Below are positions 10,199 through 35,000 of a DNA stretch of 35,000 bases, in pieces. The translations under genes and the position numbers were made by a program. Within the stretch, counting starts at the first letter, position 1, and the number at the start of each line of letters is the position of its first letter. The notes under the pieces were generated by a model. That model was not told the origin of the DNA, searched no databases, and worked only from the letters and a program-made list of their open reading frames with translations. Location of the stretch: the NCBI GenBank assembly GCA_009760855.2, contig WPIO01000085.1, positions 595,001-630,000 on the forward strand, read 5' to 3'. This stretch comes from Cristatella mucedo (taxonomy: Eukaryota > Bryozoa > Phylactolaemata > Cristatellidae).

Positions 10199-10839
10199 AT
10201 TCTCGTTGTTTTAGCCAGTGCAATCACAGCAGGTGGCGTCTTATGTCAGCCATATTGTATCCTGACAACGGGTCGTAACAACGAGCCGGTTATTGCCGAC
10301 AGGTGGATAATTTCCCTCCCCCCGCCGACTTATTAAGTGAGATGTAATCGCTAATGAGCGTTATATGTATTTGATTTCATATCCTTTGGTTTTCCTCAAA
10401 TTTTATTTACGATTCGCCTTTTCACGGCTAGGGTTTTGGTGATCTTTTATGTCCGAATCTGTTGCACTTGGATAGCGGAAGCACAATGGCGCTGGTCGCC
10501 AGGTTCCCAAGCCGAGACTCCCGCGCCTTGGTCGGTGCCCCTGCGGGACGTAGCTGTGAAGGAGTAATCCGTCGTCGGAGCAGTGCATCGCTCCGTCGGA
10601 GCGTAAATTCCATATATGTGGGATGCCTCGCGTGATGGAGAAGCTAAGGCGAGAGTGGAAATACTCGATATCAGTCCAATCTCTCACACTCTCTCTCACT
10701 CACTGTTTATCTCTCTCATGGTCCCACTTTCTACTTCGTTTCCCACTCTCTACTTCATTACATATCCCCTCTCCGCTCTTTCTCTCTCTCCTTTCTCTTT
10801 TTTCGTGGGGCCCGTTTCGCACACGTTCCGGGGGTTTGT
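10199..10839. other. 5' flank and likely promoter of MYCBPAP
   Basis: The uORF/YY1-like site lies at 10224-10256. 10685-10810 is CT-rich. A 10430-10600 stretch is GC-rich with several CpG. No TATA box was recognised. Confidence 0.4.
10224..10253 (-). promoter_or_regulatory. Possible uORF and YY1-like site ahead of the MYCBPAP start
   Basis: A 10-codon upstream ORF (MADIRRHLL then stop) ends 25 bases before the proposed MYCBPAP ATG. Its start overlaps AATATGGC (10249-10256, minus), which fits the YY1 core AANATGGC often found just inside vertebrate 5'UTRs. Suggestive only. Confidence 0.3.
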
Positions 10840-11430
10840 GATAATAATAATATTAATAAAATACTTGATAAAGTGCCCTCAGAGAACTCAATCTCTTTCT
10901 ATGCGCTTTAGGTTTACTCCGAAGGAAACACGATCGAATGGTAAGTGGTGAATGCTGTCATAAATAGGTGCGTTTTTAAGTTCCTTTAAATGTGCTCAAG
11001 TCAGGGGATGTCGTGACAAAAGTCGGGAGTGAGTTCCAGGCTTTGGGAGCATATGAACTAAAATGTACGGTCTCAAAAGGATTTGAGGTTTGTACGAGGT
11101 ATTAATAAACCAGTTGATTCCGAAGAGCAGGTGGTATGACGCTTAGCCTGGTGGGGGAGTAGATCTGAGAGATAGGTTGGAGTCAAAGAATGAAGTGACC
11201 TAAAAGTAAGCGACAAAACCTTGAAATCGATCCGTTGCTTGACTGGTAGCCATTGCAAGTCGGCGAGAAGCGGTGTGATGTGGTAACTGCGATACTCACG
11301 ACAGACAAGCCTAGCTGCTGAGTTTTGCACCAGCTGTAAGCGCCTGGTTGCAAATGCCGGTAAGCCAGCAAGCAGTGAGTTACAGAAGTAAAGACGGAAT
11401 GTCACAAATGCATTGAATCAACTTAGATAT
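10840..11430 (-). mobile_element. LINE fragment, 3' end
   Basis: It starts with the (AAT)-type tail and ACTTGATAAAGTGCCCTC, then 3'UTR and a 110-codon coding remnant (SLLAGLPAFATRRLQLVQNS, then LVCREYRSYHITPLLADLQW). Intergenic, between the MYCBPAP start and the WDR stop. Confidence 0.88.
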
Positions 11431-12234
11431 GGTATCATCATCTAAACTAGCCCGACTGTTAGCTGTAACTAGGCTGCTTCATCGCGTATGCAGACCTTGG
11501 ATGGGCTGTACTTTGGGCCGACGTAGAAGCTAGCAGAAGATAGCAAGGCGTTCGTTGTGTTCTTAGGGCGAAATACCTCTAAGAAATACACATTTGAAAG
11601 TAGTCAGTTTTAATAAGGAACGTCGTGCCAAGTAGTAACTCCAGAGTGTGTGTGTGTGTGCGTGCGTGTGTGTGTTTGTGTGCGCACGTGTGTGTGTCGT
11701 AGGGCGGTTGGCCTGATAGATACCGGTTCTATGTTACTGGGTGAGCCGGGGCGGGTCCACCGCTGATTGATAACAGTACGATAAGCCAAAATGGGGGCGT
11801 GCTGAATGGTCAGTGCACGAGTTTGGCCAGTTCGTGCCAAGCCCATAGGCTTCGTCAGCCATCGCATGTTGCTGTGTGGTAGGCGGCATCACAACAACAA
11901 CGGCGATTGGTTAAAGACACCAGGACCAACCGGTACAAGCGCAGGCAGTACTTTTGTTTGACCTAGAAGCCTTCAGAAAATGGCGAAGCAAGTTATTAAA
12001 GACACCAACAGGTGGAAGAGCGTTGGCCGAACGCTAGTCCGGCGTTTAACGTACCGACTGCCCAGGTCATGCACGGCGGCACGTGACCACTAGTTCCCTG
12101 GGCCTCATGTGGCAATATCCAGCAAAATCCAGCAAGGACTGGCTGAGCTGACGTTAATATCTGTTAATCTATTCCTAGGCTTAAAGACTGTTAAGTGACA
12201 GAAGTTTTTGCATCGCAGGCCTTAGACTGAAGAA
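11431..12234. other. Intergenic stretch with a GT microsatellite
   Basis: (GT)n with GCGT variants at 11646-11698. Nothing else recognised; no ORF with family resemblance. Confidence 0.5.
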
Positions 12235-12540
12235 CTCACTTCCAGGATTCTTACGCAACCACAAGTACACTCCTGCCGCTGACTGTGGCACATCCTGTCC
12301 AGCCGTCCTGAGCTGCTACTTCCCATGCTACTCGCTACCTCAACAGCTCTCCTGACTCGGCTATGCTTCTCACTTTCTCCTTTCACTTTCGTGAGACGAA
12401 ATCGGTTGGCCACCGAATGCGTATCGAAAGCCGCCCAGGCTTCGAGTGCATTATGGGTACTCGGGCTTAACATCTGCTCAGTCTGTCTGTGTGGCTCCAC
12501 GGAGTTACAGACTGAGATTAAAAAGCAACGATAGGCGATA
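12235..12540 (+). mobile_element. Unnamed retroposon family R1, longest copy
   Basis: About 300 bases alignable by eye to the complement of 24841-25160: shared blocks ATTCTTACGCAAC, CTACCTCAACAGCTCTCCT, GTGAGACGAAAT and CCGAATGCGTATCGAAAGCC, then a diverged 3' end (GGAGTTACAGACTGAGATTA). No coding potential recognised. Confidence 0.7.
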
Positions 12541-13290
12541 CCTTGTCGAAAGCGGCCACCTCGGTCACGTGGGCAGGTGGTCACCTCGGTCACGTGGTCA
12601 GCCCTGGTCATGGGCTGAGCTGCCAGAGCAGCTCCCGTGACTGGTCTTAGGGGGCGTTCCCTCCAAAGAGAATTCTGGCAGACAGTTCCAAGTTGTCGTG
12701 CAGGGCGAAACTTTCGACCTCCAAAAATCTTTCAGTTAAAGAATGGCACAGTCAACTTGCTGCTTTCAGATGACCTTCAGGGGGCAGTTGAAACCGGTGC
12801 AGCAGTTCAGCCGTGTGCACACTAAGGAGCTGAGGAAGGGGCGCGATCACGTGATCACGCGCCTCCCGTGAGTCACTGTAACTCGGCTTTGCCTTGTGGC
12901 TCCAGGTAAAAACCTTTTCGTTTACCCTTTTGCATCTAAGTAAAGATTGCTCAAATTGGGTCAAAGGTCAAAGTAAAACCGCTGCTTTGCGTGTACTGAT
13001 CAACCGGTCGTCACTGCAGCTCCACATGTGTACCACGTGACACAACTTCTTGGATCTTTACAGCCAACCTTGCTGCCAGATGTAGCATTGACTGTGGGGA
13101 CTCGGTGGCTTTATTTTTGGCACTCCCAAGTGAGTAGTTGATCCATCAGTCGCTAACAGAGCCTGGATATTTACATTCAATGCCCCATTCGCATTCGTGC
13201 TGCTCAAAAACTCGAAGCCATCAGTCGGCAGACGTTTAAACGCCCTTTGAAGTTCTAATTCGAAGGCAATTCTCACTTTCCATGTGCTCT
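12541..13290. other. Intergenic stretch downstream of the WDR gene
   Basis: A short duplicated CACCTCGGTCACGTGG motif near 12560-12600, a GATCACGTGATC palindrome near 12846, and a minus-strand AATAAA at 13110-13115 that could be the WDR polyadenylation signal. Otherwise nothing seen. Confidence 0.4.
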
Positions 13291-13299
13291 CTTTCTCTC

Positions 13300-13475
<176 letters not shown>

Positions 13476-13840
13476 TCGAAAAGTAGACCTTGTAATTGGA
13501 GCTGTAATTGACAGGCAGACGCGAGCTAAAGATCAGACGAATCAAAGCCAGAGGTACAAGCGATGTTGCAATGTTGCAGCTGCAATGTTGCGATGCTGCA
13601 TACATTGCTCAGTCCCTTGACCAGACATCGGTCAGATAGCTGAGATAAGCCAAGGACCGGACATCCGGCGAGCCGGGCATTCGGCAGAGCCAGCGCCTCG
13701 TCAGCTTCCCCTTCTGCACGGCTGCTCGGAGGAGCCTCGGTCTCGATGCAGGCGTGCGCGACAACGATGACGCTACGCAATCACGATGTGGTACGAGTGT
13801 TGCACATCCTGATTTATCGTGACACTTCTCACGCACACGG

Positions 13841-33821
<19,981 letters not shown>

Positions 33822-35000
33822 CTAAAAGAGAGATTGCCACCTGTGAAGGTAATCCATACAAGATGCACACAAATTGGGGGAAAGTGAGGCGGAAAATGCC
33901 CCCTGAGCCTGGCTATGCCTGTGCGCGGGCCTGCTTAGACGTGCCCGGGCATGGTTTGACACGGCCCAGGAGCGTGGCTGGCAGCTTCGGCAGTGCTCTT
34001 TTCAACGGAGCGACTGATTGGGCTGTACACCCACACGCTTGTACCTCATCATGCAGCTCTCAGCAAGATCTGCATGATGAGGTGTGTGCATCGAGTGTGC
34101 ACAAGTGTGTACAGAGCAGTGCTGGAGCAATGCTGGATTAGTGCTGGAGCAATGCTGGAGTCTATATCTTACCCAATAACATGTGGCAAGTAAATGGACA
34201 TTGCCAAAATGCCAAATGCCAGATAGCCAAATGACTTTGCTCTTAAAGCACACCTCGATCCATGCATCGACCGAGATGGACTCCATAGCACCGTATTACC
34301 AACTAATTATAAATAACTAAATAGCCAAGTAACTAAATAATTAAAGCAAGTCATTTAGCTTAGTTTATTATTTAATTTATTTTTTAGTTTATCATTAGTA
34401 CTTCAAGACTAAGGTATTATATCCGTAAAGCGGTATCCTCAGCAGCTCAATTGACAGACGGCTGAGAGTTGCACACGATGTTGGCTCACAATCACATCTG
34501 CTCGGGGTGGAATCGGATTTCTGTGGTTTTTTCCACTGGTTTCAACTTTTCTTAACTTTTCTGGCGCATAATAGCTTGATTTCGAAACCCGGCTCACAAA
34601 AAGCACGAGTAGAAGCACTTGGCTCTCTTTCTCTGCCTCGCTTGACTCGATTCGGCTTTATTGTCGATGTGGTCGACACGGTCAATTCAAACTAATGGGA
34701 ATGCATTTCCATCTCACCCTCACCATAGAAACACTGCGCTATTCATGAACCAGCTAAGAATATACGCCCGTAGCATTCCGATTGGTCTTACCACATAAAA
34801 TGCAATACGGGGGAAGATTTTAGCCCGTGTCTAGTTGAATTTTAGACTAGGGAAGTGACGAGGGACGTCTACCCAGGGTTACTACTCCAGAAGATGCCTC
34901 AGTGGGCAGGTTCAGCACATCTTCGGCAGCATTGAACTAAAGACCCACGGAGATAAACTCCAATCTCTCTTTCTTACTCTGTCTGTCTGTCTCTGCCTCT
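33822..35000. other. Upstream intron or flank of the WDR gene
   Basis: A 14-bp stem hairpin at 34043-34083 (ACCTCATCATGCAG and complement) and two 22-bp direct repeats at 34118-34160. AT-rich 34290-34400. CT/GTCT text at 34961-35000. No WDR N-terminal exon was recognised. Confidence 0.45.

Noticed and set aside
12842-12862. GATCACGTGATC palindrome as a regulatory operator
   Set aside because: A 12-bp core also seen near 3045; short palindromes with an E-box are expected by chance at this scale.

Overview
The window is metazoan nuclear DNA: introns with GT/AG borders, coding exons of 58-255 bp, LINE and SINE retroposons, a hAT transposon remnant and very long CT, GT and CTG tracts. No prokaryotic signal was seen. 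GC-rich exons, expanded simple repeats and a hAT element with vertebrate-known termini would suit a chordate (a lamprey-like genome came to mind), but the species cannot be fixed from this sequence.

Two protein-coding genes lie in tandem on the minus strand. The upstream gene (33821 down to its stop at 13841) encodes a WD40 protein of the WDR49/WDR64 family. Twenty exons were placed by splice sites and reading phase, giving about 947 residues; the N-terminal exons lie beyond the right edge. The downstream gene (start codon at 10198, running off the left edge below 554) is MYCBPAP, the MYCBP-associated protein; eleven exons give about 560 residues and the C-terminal half is missing. Both families are linked to motile cilia and sperm flagella, so this may be an axonemal gene pair. 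About 3.6 kb separates them.

Layout on + coordinates: 1-10198 MYCBPAP; 10199-13840 intergenic with a LINE fragment and a second retroposon family; 13841-33821 the WDR gene, with introns loaded with retroposons and simple repeats; 33822-35000 upstream intron or flank with no exon recognised.

Three retroposon groups recur: (1) a CR1/L2-like LINE with 5'-truncated copies and an intact reverse-transcriptase C-terminal ORF at 32474-33370; (2) a tRNA-derived SINE whose 3' tail matches the LINE 3' end and keeps a stem-loop through compensatory changes; (3) an unnamed family of about 300 bp ending in (ACATT)n. A 191-bp element at 17961-18151 has the termini of the SPIN group of hAT transposons. Other structures include a 42-bp perfect palindrome, three long hairpins, a 28-bp minisatellite carrying GATA motifs, and a strand bias in which the long CT and GT tracts nearly all lie on the non-coding strand of the genes.
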